Source: Bacteroidales bacterium UBA6248 (lineage in GTDB: Bacteria > Bacteroidota > Bacteroidia > Bacteroidales > Lentimicrobiaceae). Taken from it: 52,060 nt of DNA. The DNA lies in NCBI GenBank assembly GCA_002441345.1, contig DJVU01000079.1, positions 3,640-55,699 on the forward strand, given 5' to 3'. Under the pieces are notes generated by a model. That model saw only the letters and a list, made by a program, of their open reading frames with translations, did no database searches and had not been told where the DNA came from. Positions 44,671-52,060 of this stretch are shown in pieces. Every line of letters starts with the position of its first letter. Within the stretch, counting starts at the first letter, position 1. Both the position numbers and the translations under genes were made by a program.

Positions 44671-45003
44671 ATGAAAACCTTAGTCCTTACCGCCGCCCTT
44701 TCGATGCTGATGGCATTCAGCGCATTCTCAATCCCCGAAGGATTTACCTCAGCTAACGGAACAACCGTCAGAATCTTCCAGGCCAACCCCGAAAGCGTGG
44801 ATGTTTACGTTTCCAAAGCTCCGGGCGAACTGGTAAAAATCCTTGTATGCTCCGAATCGGGCAATCCGCTGCTCAAAACCAGAGTTAAAAAACAGTCGGC
44901 CCGCTACATCCGCTACCATCTCAGCGATCTTCCCGCAGGAACCTACAGGGTAAAAGTTGAAAAATCCGGTGAAATTCTCTCCGACTACAGCTTCTCGCAC
45001 TAA
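44671..45003 (+). CDS. Small secreted protein with T9SS CTD-like beta fold
   Basis: The 110-residue protein has a signal peptide (basic start, core residues 4-19, ending FSIPEG). The mature 90 residues form a short beta sandwich with the order seen in type A sorting domains: ESVDVYVSKAPGELVKILV, GNPLLKTRVKK and YRVKVEKSGEILSDYSF. No large passenger domain precedes it, so it is a lone CTD-like module. Its own promoter precedes it and a hairpin follows. Function unknown. Confidence 0.75.
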   Translation: MKTLVLTAALSMLMAFSAFSIPEGFTSANGTTVRIFQANPESVDVYVSKAPGELVKILVCSESGNPLLKTRVKKQSARYIRYHLSDLPAGTYRVKVEKSGEILSDYSFSH

Positions 45004-45079
45004 ACCATTCCAACGCTTGTCTTTTATGGAAATGTTCTGCAGCTTTCTCATTCGCCGGTTGTTTATTCATCGAGGGGAG

Positions 45080-45126
45080 TTTGCCACCTATCCGGATTAT
45101 TCCGGGACAGTGGCAAATCCTCTTTT
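45080..45126 (+). terminator. Possible terminator after the small secreted protein gene
   Basis: Arms TTTGCCAC (45080-45087) and GTGGCAAA (45110-45117) enclose an inner CCGG/CCGG hairpin and are followed by TCCTCTTTT. The T tract is weak. Confidence 0.4.
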
Positions 45127-45203
45127 AAAGCACGAAACCGGAATTCTTCGCGATGCAGGTAGTTCAGAACATACGTATATCTTGCAGGAAAACAAGTCCG
45201 GCA

Positions 45204-45235
45204 GTTGCGGATTTCAATTAAAACATGTAGGTTTG
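45204..45235 (+). promoter_or_regulatory. Promoter of the LytS/LytTR unit
   Basis: GTTG (45204-45207), a 20-base spacer and TAGGTTTG (45228-45235, exact -7 match). Transcription from about 45242 fits the ATG at 45257 and not the upstream start at 44957. Confidence 0.55.
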
Positions 45236-45256
45236 ATCCACCGAAAATCCGGAAGA

Positions 45257-46294
45257 ATGATCAGAGCCTTTCTCCGTAATCCAGTACTGCGGCTGTTGAT
45301 TTCCGCGTTGATAAGCTTCCCGCTCCGGCTATTGCTCGACCTTGCATTCAGCCTTACTTACCGTTACTATTCCATCCTCCGGCCTGCAACCGATTACCTC
45401 ATTGCGCTGGTTATGACCGTTTTGGTTATTGAAGCGATCCGGTTTTCAAAACAGAAACTCAATTCCAGAATCCCGTGGGAAAATGGGCCGGTACGGCGGT
45501 TACTGCTTGAAATTTCAATCCACGGCACGGCAATTATTCCATTGATGCTGGCCATCCGCTTTGCGGGAGGTTACCTATTCGGGAGTACCGACTTCATCCG
45601 GTTATCGGATGAAACACTCACCATACTTTTCTATGCCTTCTTTCTGATAGTGGTTCCTGCTTTTCTGGAGTTTACATGGTTTCTTGTCAAACGCTGGCGG
45701 CTCAGTCTGGCAGAAGCGGAGAGGTTTCGCAAGGAGAGTGCGGAATTTCGTTTCGAAAGTCTGCGCAGCCAGATAAACCCGCATTTCCTGTTCAACAGTC
45801 TGAACACCCTTTCGGGACTTGTTTATGAAGATCCCGACAAGGCATCAGATTTTATACGCCACCTCTCGGATGTTTACCGCTATGTACTCGAAAACAGGAG
45901 CCGGGAAACGATTGGACTGGCAGATGAGGTGCAGTTTATACGGGCGTTTCTGCATCTCTACCAGCTCCGTTTCGATCAGCGGCTGAAAATAAAATTAGAG
46001 GTAGGAAGCGGTGCCATGGAGCGGAAGATTGCGCCCATGACCCTGCAATTGCTGGTTGAAAATGCCGTAAAGCACAACATAGTATCTGCAAAGAAACCAC
46101 TCTCAATACGTATTGAGGATGAGGACGGTGAATGGCTGGTGGTAAGCAACAACCTGCAAAAAAAAGCCGAACCACAGGAATCGCATAAAATGGGTCTCAA
46201 AAACATCTCGGGGAGGTATGCATATCTTACCGGAAAACCTGTTATAATTGAAGAGACAAGCGAAACATTCACTGTTAAAATACCATTAATCTGA
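45257..46294 (+). CDS. LytS-type sensor histidine kinase
   Basis: The ATG at 45257 gives 345 residues; the longer frame from 44957 begins inside the previous gene. About four membrane segments occupy residues 7-155. A HisKA_7TM/His_kinase-type domain follows with LRSQINPHFLFNSLNTLSGLV, where the conserved His is phosphorylated, and a HATPase region with LVENAVKHN and GLKNISGRYAYL. It is the partner of the LytTR regulator five bases downstream. The signal is unknown. Confidence 0.92.
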   Translation: MIRAFLRNPVLRLLISALISFPLRLLLDLAFSLTYRYYSILRPATDYLIALVMTVLVIEAIRFSKQKLNSRIPWENGPVRRLLLEISIHGTAIIPLMLAIRFAGGYLFGSTDFIRLSDETLTILFYAFFLIVVPAFLEFTWFLVKRWRLSLAEAERFRKESAEFRFESLRSQINPHFLFNSLNTLSGLVYEDPDKASDFIRHLSDVYRYVLENRSRETIGLADEVQFIRAFLHLYQLRFDQRLKIKLEVGSGAMERKIAPMTLQLLVENAVKHNIVSAKKPLSIRIEDEDGEWLVVSNNLQKKAEPQESHKMGLKNISGRYAYLTGKPVIIEETSETFTVKIPLI

Positions 46295-46299
46295 GAGCC

Positions 46300-47070
46300 A
46301 TGCGTGTACTGATAGTTGAAGACGAACCATTTGCCCAGCAGGAACTGAAACGGCTTTTGTCGCACACCCCGCAGAATCCGGAAATTGCGGGCTGCCTTGA
46401 TTCGGTAGAGGAAACGGTGGAATGGCTTCGCGAATCTCCACTTCCCGACCTGATATTCCTTGACATACAGCTTTCCGACGGACTCAGCTTTGAAATCTTC
46501 AGGCAGGAAATGGTCAATTGTCCGGTTATCTTCACAACGGCATTTGACGAATATTCCATTCAGGCTTTCAAACTAAACAGCATCGACTACCTGCTGAAAC
46601 CTGTCCGGCAGGAGGAACTTAACGCAGCTCTGGCCAAGTTTGAGAATATTAAGAAAATGTACGGAGAAGCCACACAAAACATTCCCGATCTTACGCGTCT
46701 GGAGCAGCTGCTGAGGCCGGCTCTCAGGGAATACAAAACCCGCTTTATCGTTCGTATAGGCGATCAGATCAGGCATATCGGTATTGAAGAAACTGCCTGG
46801 TTCGGTGCGGAAGATAACGTTGTTTTGCTGGTAACCCGGTCGAACCGGCGTTACATTATTGAATACACTCTTGACCAGCTTAGCGATCTGCTCGATCCGA
46901 AGCAGTTTAACCGTCTTAACCGCAGTGTGATTGCCCATATCTCGGGTATTGGCAAAGTGAGCAGGCATTTCAACGGACGCCTGCTGGTGGAACTCGCTCC
47001 GCAGGCAGAAGAGCCGGTGTATGTAAGCCGTGCGCGGGTCAGGGATTTCATGAGCTGGTTAGATCAATAA
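46300..47070 (+). CDS. LytTR-family response regulator
   Basis: The 256 residues comprise a receiver domain (Asp8/Glu9, phosphoacceptor Asp55 in LIFLDIQLSD, Lys100-Pro101) and a C-terminal LytTR DNA-binding domain (about residues 145-250: TRFIVRIGDQIRHIGIEE, VVLLVTRSNRRYIIEYTLDQL, FNRLNRSVIAHI). It pairs with the LytS-type kinase 5 bases upstream. The two lipoprotein genes that follow after 10 bases are probable co-transcribed targets or accessories. Confidence 0.95.
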   Translation: MRVLIVEDEPFAQQELKRLLSHTPQNPEIAGCLDSVEETVEWLRESPLPDLIFLDIQLSDGLSFEIFRQEMVNCPVIFTTAFDEYSIQAFKLNSIDYLLKPVRQEELNAALAKFENIKKMYGEATQNIPDLTRLEQLLRPALREYKTRFIVRIGDQIRHIGIEETAWFGAEDNVVLLVTRSNRRYIIEYTLDQLSDLLDPKQFNRLNRSVIAHISGIGKVSRHFNGRLLVELAPQAEEPVYVSRARVRDFMSWLDQ

Positions 47071-47080
47071 CAAACAAGTC

Positions 47081-48100
47081 ATGATACGCAATAAAAAAAT
47101 ATATAACCTTACCCTGAAGCTGCTGCCGTTGATGCTGTTGCTGCTTCTGAGCTCATGCTACCGCCAGGAGGTTATTCTTGTGCAAATTCCGCAAAACACG
47201 CCCGAAGGTGCAGAGATATTTATTACCGGCAACTTCAACAACTGGGATCCCGGCGATCCCCGCTACCGAATGCAGAGACTGAACGATGGTTCGTATCATA
47301 TCCTGCTCCCTCTGGGGGCCGGCAAACTGCAATACAAATTCACCCGCGGCGACTGGACAACAGTTGAAAAAAATGAATGCGGTTATGAAACCGGCAACCG
47401 TTCGCTTCGCTACGGCGAGCAGGAAACAAAATTCGATTCTGTATGGAGCTGGGGCGACACCGAACCCATGAACTGCATTCAGAAGGTGGTTGTTATTGAA
47501 AAGATTCCTGCCGACACTCCGGAAGATGCCGAAGTTTACCTGGCTTCATCGTTTAATGGATGGAATCCGGGAGATTACCAGTTTGTGATGCAGATGCTTC
47601 CCGACGGCCGCCATTATCTGAACCTGGAAAAACAGGCAGATTGCATGGAGTACAAATTCACACTCGGCAACTGGGAAACGGTGGAAACCGATGCGGAAAA
47701 CAGGGATATAAGCAACCGCGTCCTCTGTTTTACGGGCAGCGATACCGTTTTTGTCTCCGTTAATTCCTGGAAAAGCAATCAGGCCCGCAAGCTGAGAAAG
47801 ATAACGCTGGTCATCGATGACCTTCCGGATGGAACCCTTGAAGGCGATCCCATTTATGCTGCCGGCAGTTTCAACAACTGGGATCCGGGTAATAAACACC
47901 ACCGTTTCATTTCGGACTCATCTGGTAAATGCAGCCTGAGTCTGGCTACCGAAGAAGAGGTAATCACTTTTAAAATCACACGCGGAAGCTGGAGGTCGGT
48001 AGAAACTACCCTTTCGGGACGTGACATTCCCGACCGGAGTTTTTTCACCAGCCAGTCCGACACGCTATTCCTCAAAGTTGAGCGATGGAAAGACCGCTAA
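47081..48100 (+). CDS. Lipoprotein with three tandem glycogen-binding-like domains
   Basis: The 339-residue protein has a lipoprotein signal (hydrophobic core residues 9-23, lipobox LSSC, Cys26). Three repeats of about 105 residues follow, each with a conserved core: GNFNNWDPGDPRYRM (from residue 50), SSFNGWNPGDYQFVM (from 157) and GSFNNWDPGNKHHRF (from 262), then a YKFTRGDW or FKITRGSW block and a VE...R.L segment. The pattern is that of CBM48/CBM20-like or AMPK-type E-set domains. It may bind alpha-glucans at the cell surface. It sits in the LytSR operon and overlaps the next gene by 16 bases. No catalytic domain. Confidence 0.85.
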   Translation: MIRNKKIYNLTLKLLPLMLLLLLSSCYRQEVILVQIPQNTPEGAEIFITGNFNNWDPGDPRYRMQRLNDGSYHILLPLGAGKLQYKFTRGDWTTVEKNECGYETGNRSLRYGEQETKFDSVWSWGDTEPMNCIQKVVVIEKIPADTPEDAEVYLASSFNGWNPGDYQFVMQMLPDGRHYLNLEKQADCMEYKFTLGNWETVETDAENRDISNRVLCFTGSDTVFVSVNSWKSNQARKLRKITLVIDDLPDGTLEGDPIYAAGSFNNWDPGNKHHRFISDSSGKCSLSLATEEEVITFKITRGSWRSVETTLSGRDIPDRSFFTSQSDTLFLKVERWKDR

Positions 48101-48672
48101 ACCGACGTATCCGTTCCTGCATCAGCAACCTGTTTGTATGGATTATGCCGGCGGGCCTTGCACTGGTTATACAATCGTGCACGGTAAGCGGGCTTACCAG
48201 CGATTACGATCAGCTTTCGAAGGCGCAGCAGTCGCAAATCCGGCCCCTGCCTGCTCATGGCACCTTAAATCCTGGAATCATCTATACTGTAAGTGCCGGG
48301 GATCTGCTTTCGATGCTTGCCCCGGACGAGACTGCCATAGTTTACCTTTTTAGTCCGGGATGCAACGCAAATCCCGCCCCGGACCTCAGCGACATGTACG
48401 CGAAAGCAATAGCCGGGGGATACAAATTTTATCCAGTGCTCACCGGATACAGCGGCCTGAACCGTCTGGAGCCTTTGGGAAGCGATTATTTTCTGTATGT
48501 AATCGACGATATGTATTACCGCACCCCATACCGTTTCAGGTATGAACGCTTTTTCGTCAATGAGCTCAAAGGTCTTCCGAAAAAACAGAAATACAGTCGC
48601 GATGAAGATCCCGGAACCTTTTTCCTGTTTGTAAGAGGGCACTTTGATTGCCTTCTTCCGGAAATTCCTTAA
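48085..48672 (+). CDS. Lipoprotein of unknown function, thioredoxin-like layout
   Basis: This 195-residue protein has a basic N-terminus, a hydrophobic core and a lipobox IQSC (Cys32). The mature part has AIVYLFSPGCNANP and GYKFYPVLTGYSG, which recall a thioredoxin-like strand-loop-helix, but only one Cys and no CxxC, so redox activity is doubtful. The start overlaps the CBM lipoprotein gene by 16 bases. A near inverted repeat (48658-48683) spans its stop without a T tract. Function unknown. Confidence 0.7.
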   Translation: MERPLNRRIRSCISNLFVWIMPAGLALVIQSCTVSGLTSDYDQLSKAQQSQIRPLPAHGTLNPGIIYTVSAGDLLSMLAPDETAIVYLFSPGCNANPAPDLSDMYAKAIAGGYKFYPVLTGYSGLNRLEPLGSDYFLYVIDDMYYRTPYRFRYERFFVNELKGLPKKQKYSRDEDPGTFFLFVRGHFDCLLPEIP

Positions 48673-48845
48673 GGCAATTCCGGAAACGCATTTCCTGACA
48701 TTTCGGAACAACCAGCAATTAACTTGCAGTGAAACCGGTAACTTCCCTGTTTCATTTTAAAAAGAAAGCCGGGGGTCGATATTCCCGCTTACCTGCCCGA
48801 AACGGCCGGTTCATCCTTTTGTTTATTCATTTCAACAGAAAAAAC

Positions 48846-48876
48846 TTTCAAAAGGCCCGGATACAGATTAATTTTG
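48846..48876 (+). promoter_or_regulatory. Promoter of the DUF116 gene
   Basis: TTTC (48846-48849), a 19-base spacer and TAATTTTG (48869-48876), 25 bases before the ATG at 48902. Confidence 0.6.
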
Positions 48877-48901
48877 TATATTAATCGGAATTAATAACCG
48901 G

Positions 48902-50083
48902 ATGGATAATACAGCACACATTCCTTACAACCTCTGTTCGAATGCAGGGAGTTCAGACCGGTACTACGCGGATCTGGAGGCCTGGGCCCCGGGTGTCCTT
49001 GAGAAGCTGCAGACTGAAATGGGCGGTATTGCAGAAGCTTTTCGCGAATACCAGTCGAGGGTAAGCGATGATCCTGCAGACACCATTCCCGAATACCTGC
49101 TTGAGGCCTTGCTTACCGGCTCGTTCTGGAACATTTACGGGGGATATGCACAAGCAGCATCCGACACCCTCCTTGATGTGATGCAGCAGCTGGCTAAATT
49201 GCGTAAGAGCGAGGGTTTAACCGCAAAAACCGCCGATGCTGCGCGCGGAGTCCTCGAGCTTACGCTGATGGAAAATCCAAAAGATCAGCACCAGTTTTTA
49301 TTGCCGGGTACTGCCGGCCTTGCAAGGCTTATCCGCTGGATGGAAGCCAGCGGGGAGTTTGATCGCGAAGCATACCGACTCAGACAATGGCTGAATTTCT
49401 TCAGCGAGCAGGAAGACACGTATGCGTTTGTGAGCCTGATAGTAATGCGAAACACAGCGCGCTGGTTCAGCAAATCGGCTGCCAGAGCGATGGGCAAATA
49501 CACTCCCGGTATTGAATCTTTTAATGAGCACTTCCGTAAAAACCATTCGCTGCGCGAAGATGCCATCGCCGTGCTCAGGGATGAATCGGAATACCATCTC
49601 GGCATGTTCGGGTCATGGGTTATCAACGAAGCTATGCGTGAAAATTTCCTGAAGACCCCGGAAAAAATGCTGCTGATACCGGCATGCCTCAGGTCTCACT
49701 TCACGGAATGCAAGGCATCTAAAACAAGGCGCGGTGAAGTATGCAACGGTTGTACCGAAAACTGTCAGGTAAACAAGCTTACCAGGGAAGGCAAAAAATT
49801 CGGTTTCGGGGTATTGATGCTGGGTCATCGATCCGACCTTTCCGCATGGGCTCCTGCTCCGGGCAGGGATCAGCAAACCGGAATAGTTGGCGTTGCCTGC
49901 CTTACCACTCTGATTTCAGGAGGGTATGAGCTGAAACGCCTTGGCATTGCCGCTCAGTGCATTCCTCTCGACCACAGCGGCTGCACTCACTGGACAAGCA
50001 CAACGCAGGTTACCTCCGTTAATATGGGTGAACTATATTACCGCCTTGGGGTTACCCGAAGCAGAAACGAGCAGCCGCTCTGA
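48902..50083 (+). CDS. DUF116-like protein
   Basis: The 393-residue soluble protein has a helical N-terminal region (about residues 20-250) and a Cys-rich C-terminal DUF116 region: LLIPACLRSHFTEC, then CX2CX3C (VCNGCTENCQV), and later GVACLTTLISGG and PLDHSGCTHW. The cysteine spacing CX7CX10CX2CX3C suggests an iron-sulfur or metal site. DUF116 proteins are known mainly from anaerobes and archaea, often beside radical-SAM or lipoate enzymes; none is present here. It has its own promoter and is convergent with the protease gene. Function unknown. Confidence 0.8.
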   Translation: MDNTAHIPYNLCSNAGSSDRYYADLEAWAPGVLEKLQTEMGGIAEAFREYQSRVSDDPADTIPEYLLEALLTGSFWNIYGGYAQAASDTLLDVMQQLAKLRKSEGLTAKTADAARGVLELTLMENPKDQHQFLLPGTAGLARLIRWMEASGEFDREAYRLRQWLNFFSEQEDTYAFVSLIVMRNTARWFSKSAARAMGKYTPGIESFNEHFRKNHSLREDAIAVLRDESEYHLGMFGSWVINEAMRENFLKTPEKMLLIPACLRSHFTECKASKTRRGEVCNGCTENCQVNKLTREGKKFGFGVLMLGHRSDLSAWAPAPGRDQQTGIVGVACLTTLISGGYELKRLGIAAQCIPLDHSGCTHWTSTTQVTSVNMGELYYRLGVTRSRNEQPL

Positions 50084-50119
50084 ACCCGGAGCCGGGAATA
50101 CGTCATCTGCGAATAAAAA

Positions 50120-52015
50120 TCAGCGAGCGATTTTCAGAAACTTGCGGGTATAAGAGTGTACCACGTTGTGCACCTCAACCACATATAATCCAGCCGGCCA
50201 GGCGGAGCAATCGATGTGTTCGAAGCGGTTGCCGACCTGCCAGCCCGTGCGCTGAAACATTATTTGTCCCAATGAGTTGTAAATATGAATGGTAACGGGA
50301 TCTGCCGATTCCATACCAAGGTACACGAAGAGTTCACTGACCGATGGGTTTGGAAACACTTCCGGTACCACATGAATATACTTTTCCCTTATAAGACTGT
50401 CGGCGCTGTATTCGTTGGTAACGGACAGTTTCACAGTATACACACCGAGGCGATTGTAGCTAACGGTACCGGGATTGGCTGCATTGGAAGATGCAGGTTC
50501 ACCGCCTTCGAATTCCCAGCGCCAGGAGTTCGGATTTCCGATGGATAAATCGATGAAACCTATCGAAGATCCAACGGCAATCACCGAAGTATCGGCTTTA
50601 AACCTTGCAATAACCTGAAGGGCATTGTATGATCCGTTCAGATCAAGCAGTCCGGTATTCAGCGGATCGAGCCAGGGTTTAAGGCGCATGGTATCGTCGC
50701 TTCCGTTGGAGGTCCAGGAATAGGCCAGTTTTCCGTAAAAATCGAATCCGGTAAGATTGGAGCACGACGACTCACCACCGGTAAGCGTTCCGATCACTTT
50801 GCCCCTGCTGTTGAGCAATGGCGATCCGGAAGAGCCGCCCTCCGTGGTACCGTGCCCGCTGACGGTTTCGCTCCATCCCACTCTGAAATGGGTGCCGGAG
50901 CTGCTCCCCCACTGACTGCTGGTCAGGGGCTTGGTAAAGGTTGAGATCTTTTTTACGTCGCCGGAGGGATGGTGAATGCTGACCCCGCTGCTGACCAGCT
51001 GTCCGCTTATATCCCATCCCGCATAGTAAGGTTCATAAGCCGGAGGAATATTATCGTTGAGACGCAACAGATAAAAGTCGCTGCCGTCGTTGCCGGTAAA
51101 TGTGCTGCTGGCTACCTTTATGGCTCCGGTCAGTGTCTTGTTCGGCAAAACCGTTCCACCAACGCAGTCGGGACTTTCATAAAGAAAATAAAAGATCCAC
51201 TGAGCCACATCGGCCGGAGATGAATAGTTCCCGCTGCCACTCCGGGCGCAATGATCGGCAGTAAGCAGATACGGTGTATAATCGCCGGCGGAGTTATTCA
51301 TTATTGTTCCGGTACACCAGTAGGAAGCGAGTCCGTTGCGGATCAGGATACGAACCACGCTTTTTATTTCGTCGCGGTATTCATTGCCTTCGGGGCAGGC
51401 AGTATTTACCTGACAGCTTCCGGCGCCTTGCGTGCTGCGGGTATCTCCCGGAAACTGCATGGGACGGTACACATAAAGCACCGATGAAATTTCGAACGGA
51501 GGTCTCTCCCGGCTTCCGGCCGGACCGGAATATTCAATTATAATGCAGTCGCCCTTAACCACCTCTGTGGCAAACAATCCCCCAGGCGCGTTGTTTGCAT
51601 CGGTAAAAGCTCCGATAATATGGTTTTTATCGGCAGAATAAACATACAGCCTTGCACCGGGTTCCAGCTGGTAATGAGAGAAATACAGTCCCAGTCCGAC
51701 AGCCCCCTCTGCTTTCAGTTTCAAATTCCATATCCTGGTGCCGTGCTCAGCCGATAGCCATACCCCGGAATTCAGGATAGTTAAATCTGCGGGAATACTA
51801 ATACCCATACGTTCAGGAACTCCGGCTTCACGGGAATTGTCCTCAGCCATCAGAACTCTTGCATCGGGTGCAGAAAGAAGAAGCGCATCAATGCTTCCGG
51901 AACTCCGGAGAGAAAGCGGCTCTCCTCCGCTACTGCGCTGGGCATGCAGCACTACTGGAATTACAGTCAGAAAAAAGAAGATATAAAACAGTCTCAGAAA
52001 TCGTCGGCGGTTCAT
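50120..52015 (-). CDS. T9SS type A lysyl-endopeptidase-like serine protease
   Basis: The 631-residue protein has a signal peptide (ending VVLHAQ), an N-terminal beta region, and a trypsin-like protease domain of about residues 195-465. The likely triad is His255 (LLTADHC), Asp313 (GSDFYLLRL) and Ser396 (EGGSSGSPL). The paired Cys residues and the GSSGSP motif fit the Achromobacter lysyl endopeptidase group, so Lys specificity is possible but not shown. A PKD-like domain (about 467-550) and a type A sorting domain (PEVFPNPSVSELFVYL to the end) follow. It should be secreted by the type IX system. The promoter region lies at the window edge, so the start could not be checked further. Confidence 0.9.
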   Translation of the reverse strand: MNRRRFLRLFYIFFFLTVIPVVLHAQRSSGGEPLSLRSSGSIDALLLSAPDARVLMAEDNSREAGVPERMGISIPADLTILNSGVWLSAEHGTRIWNLKLKAEGAVGLGLYFSHYQLEPGARLYVYSADKNHIIGAFTDANNAPGGLFATEVVKGDCIIIEYSGPAGSRERPPFEISSVLYVYRPMQFPGDTRSTQGAGSCQVNTACPEGNEYRDEIKSVVRILIRNGLASYWCTGTIMNNSAGDYTPYLLTADHCARSGSGNYSSPADVAQWIFYFLYESPDCVGGTVLPNKTLTGAIKVASSTFTGNDGSDFYLLRLNDNIPPAYEPYYAGWDISGQLVSSGVSIHHPSGDVKKISTFTKPLTSSQWGSSSGTHFRVGWSETVSGHGTTEGGSSGSPLLNSRGKVIGTLTGGESSCSNLTGFDFYGKLAYSWTSNGSDDTMRLKPWLDPLNTGLLDLNGSYNALQVIARFKADTSVIAVGSSIGFIDLSIGNPNSWRWEFEGGEPASSNAANPGTVSYNRLGVYTVKLSVTNEYSADSLIREKYIHVVPEVFPNPSVSELFVYLGMESADPVTIHIYNSLGQIMFQRTGWQVGNRFEHIDCSAWPAGLYVVEVHNVVHSYTRKFLKIAR

Positions 52016-52060
52016 GGGCAGTCACATTGTGAATTTCGCATACGAAAATAAACACTTCTA

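Noticed and set aside
44957..45256. Longer start of the LytS-like gene
   Set aside because: It runs through the previous gene, a hairpin and a promoter; the ATG at 45257 fits all three.
1..52060. Search for tRNA, rRNA, IS elements, CRISPR arrays and defence islands
   Set aside because: No cloverleaf with a CCA-type 3' end, no transposase, no spaced repeats and no known defence gene were seen by reading; a tRNAscan or CRISPR search could still find something small.

Overview
The window comes from a member of the Bacteroidota, probably class Bacteroidia near Bacteroidales/Marinilabiliales. The evidence is the repeated promoter element TAnnTTTG (once with a clear TTTG 19 bases upstream, at rpmH), three proteins with type IX secretion (T9SS) C-terminal domains (two type A, one type B/CHU_C), a TonB-dependent receptor, Bacteroidota-typical small families (DUF4834, DUF4783, DUF6427-like), and AT-rich spacers between mid-GC genes. 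It reads as ordinary chromosome: no rRNA, tRNA, IS element, phage or CRISPR array was seen. Family names come from reading the translations; no search was run.

Layout. 1-5.4 kb: an elongation factor G gene standing alone, a strong terminator, then purD, a membrane protein and rnhB. 5.4-10.7 kb: a secreted protein, a large membrane-anchored protein with a propeller-like C-terminus, a 455-base gene-poor spacer with a possible gene remnant, and a LysM glucosaminidase. 10.8-15.4 kb: an OmpR-type two-component system followed by rsmG, then pepD and rpmH. 15.6-21.5 kb: DUF4834, a YfhO-type membrane protein, a family 4 glycosyltransferase, wecB and a hexapeptide acyltransferase, closely spaced on the + strand. 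21.5-28.2 kb: a divergent GpsA-like dehydrogenase, a three-gene CMP-nonulosonate module (SpsF-like cytidylyltransferase, NeuB-like synthase, HAD phosphatase), and on the opposite strand a flippase plus a large GT-B-like transferase. Together 15.6-28.2 kb looks like a surface-glycan locus. 28.3-33.2 kb: a T9SS type B protein, YihY, nadC and DUF4783. 33.4-35.1 kb: rlmH, rdgB, and a GreA/Rnk-like factor with an attenuator-like leader. 35.3-39.1 kb: a TonB receptor with an unknown partner gene, and a small membrane protein. 39.2-44.4 kb: rluD, a T9SS type A protein and a PASTA protein, divergent from ddl. 44.6-48.7 kb: a small secreted protein, then a LytS/LytTR two-component pair in one unit with two lipoproteins, one built from three glycogen-binding-like domains. 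48.9-52.0 kb: a DUF116 protein and a T9SS lysyl-endopeptidase-like serine protease.

The observations most worth checking are the leader of the GreA/Rnk-like gene (promoter, 13-codon Ile/Leu-rich reading frame, pairing arm, intrinsic terminator ending 13 bases before the start codon), the nonulosonate/flippase/transferase group with its divergent GpsA, and the LytSR operon carrying the triple-CBM lipoprotein. Many start codons were moved from the longest frame to an internal ATG (once to TTG, once to GTG) because the longer frame overlapped a neighbour or ran into the promoter.
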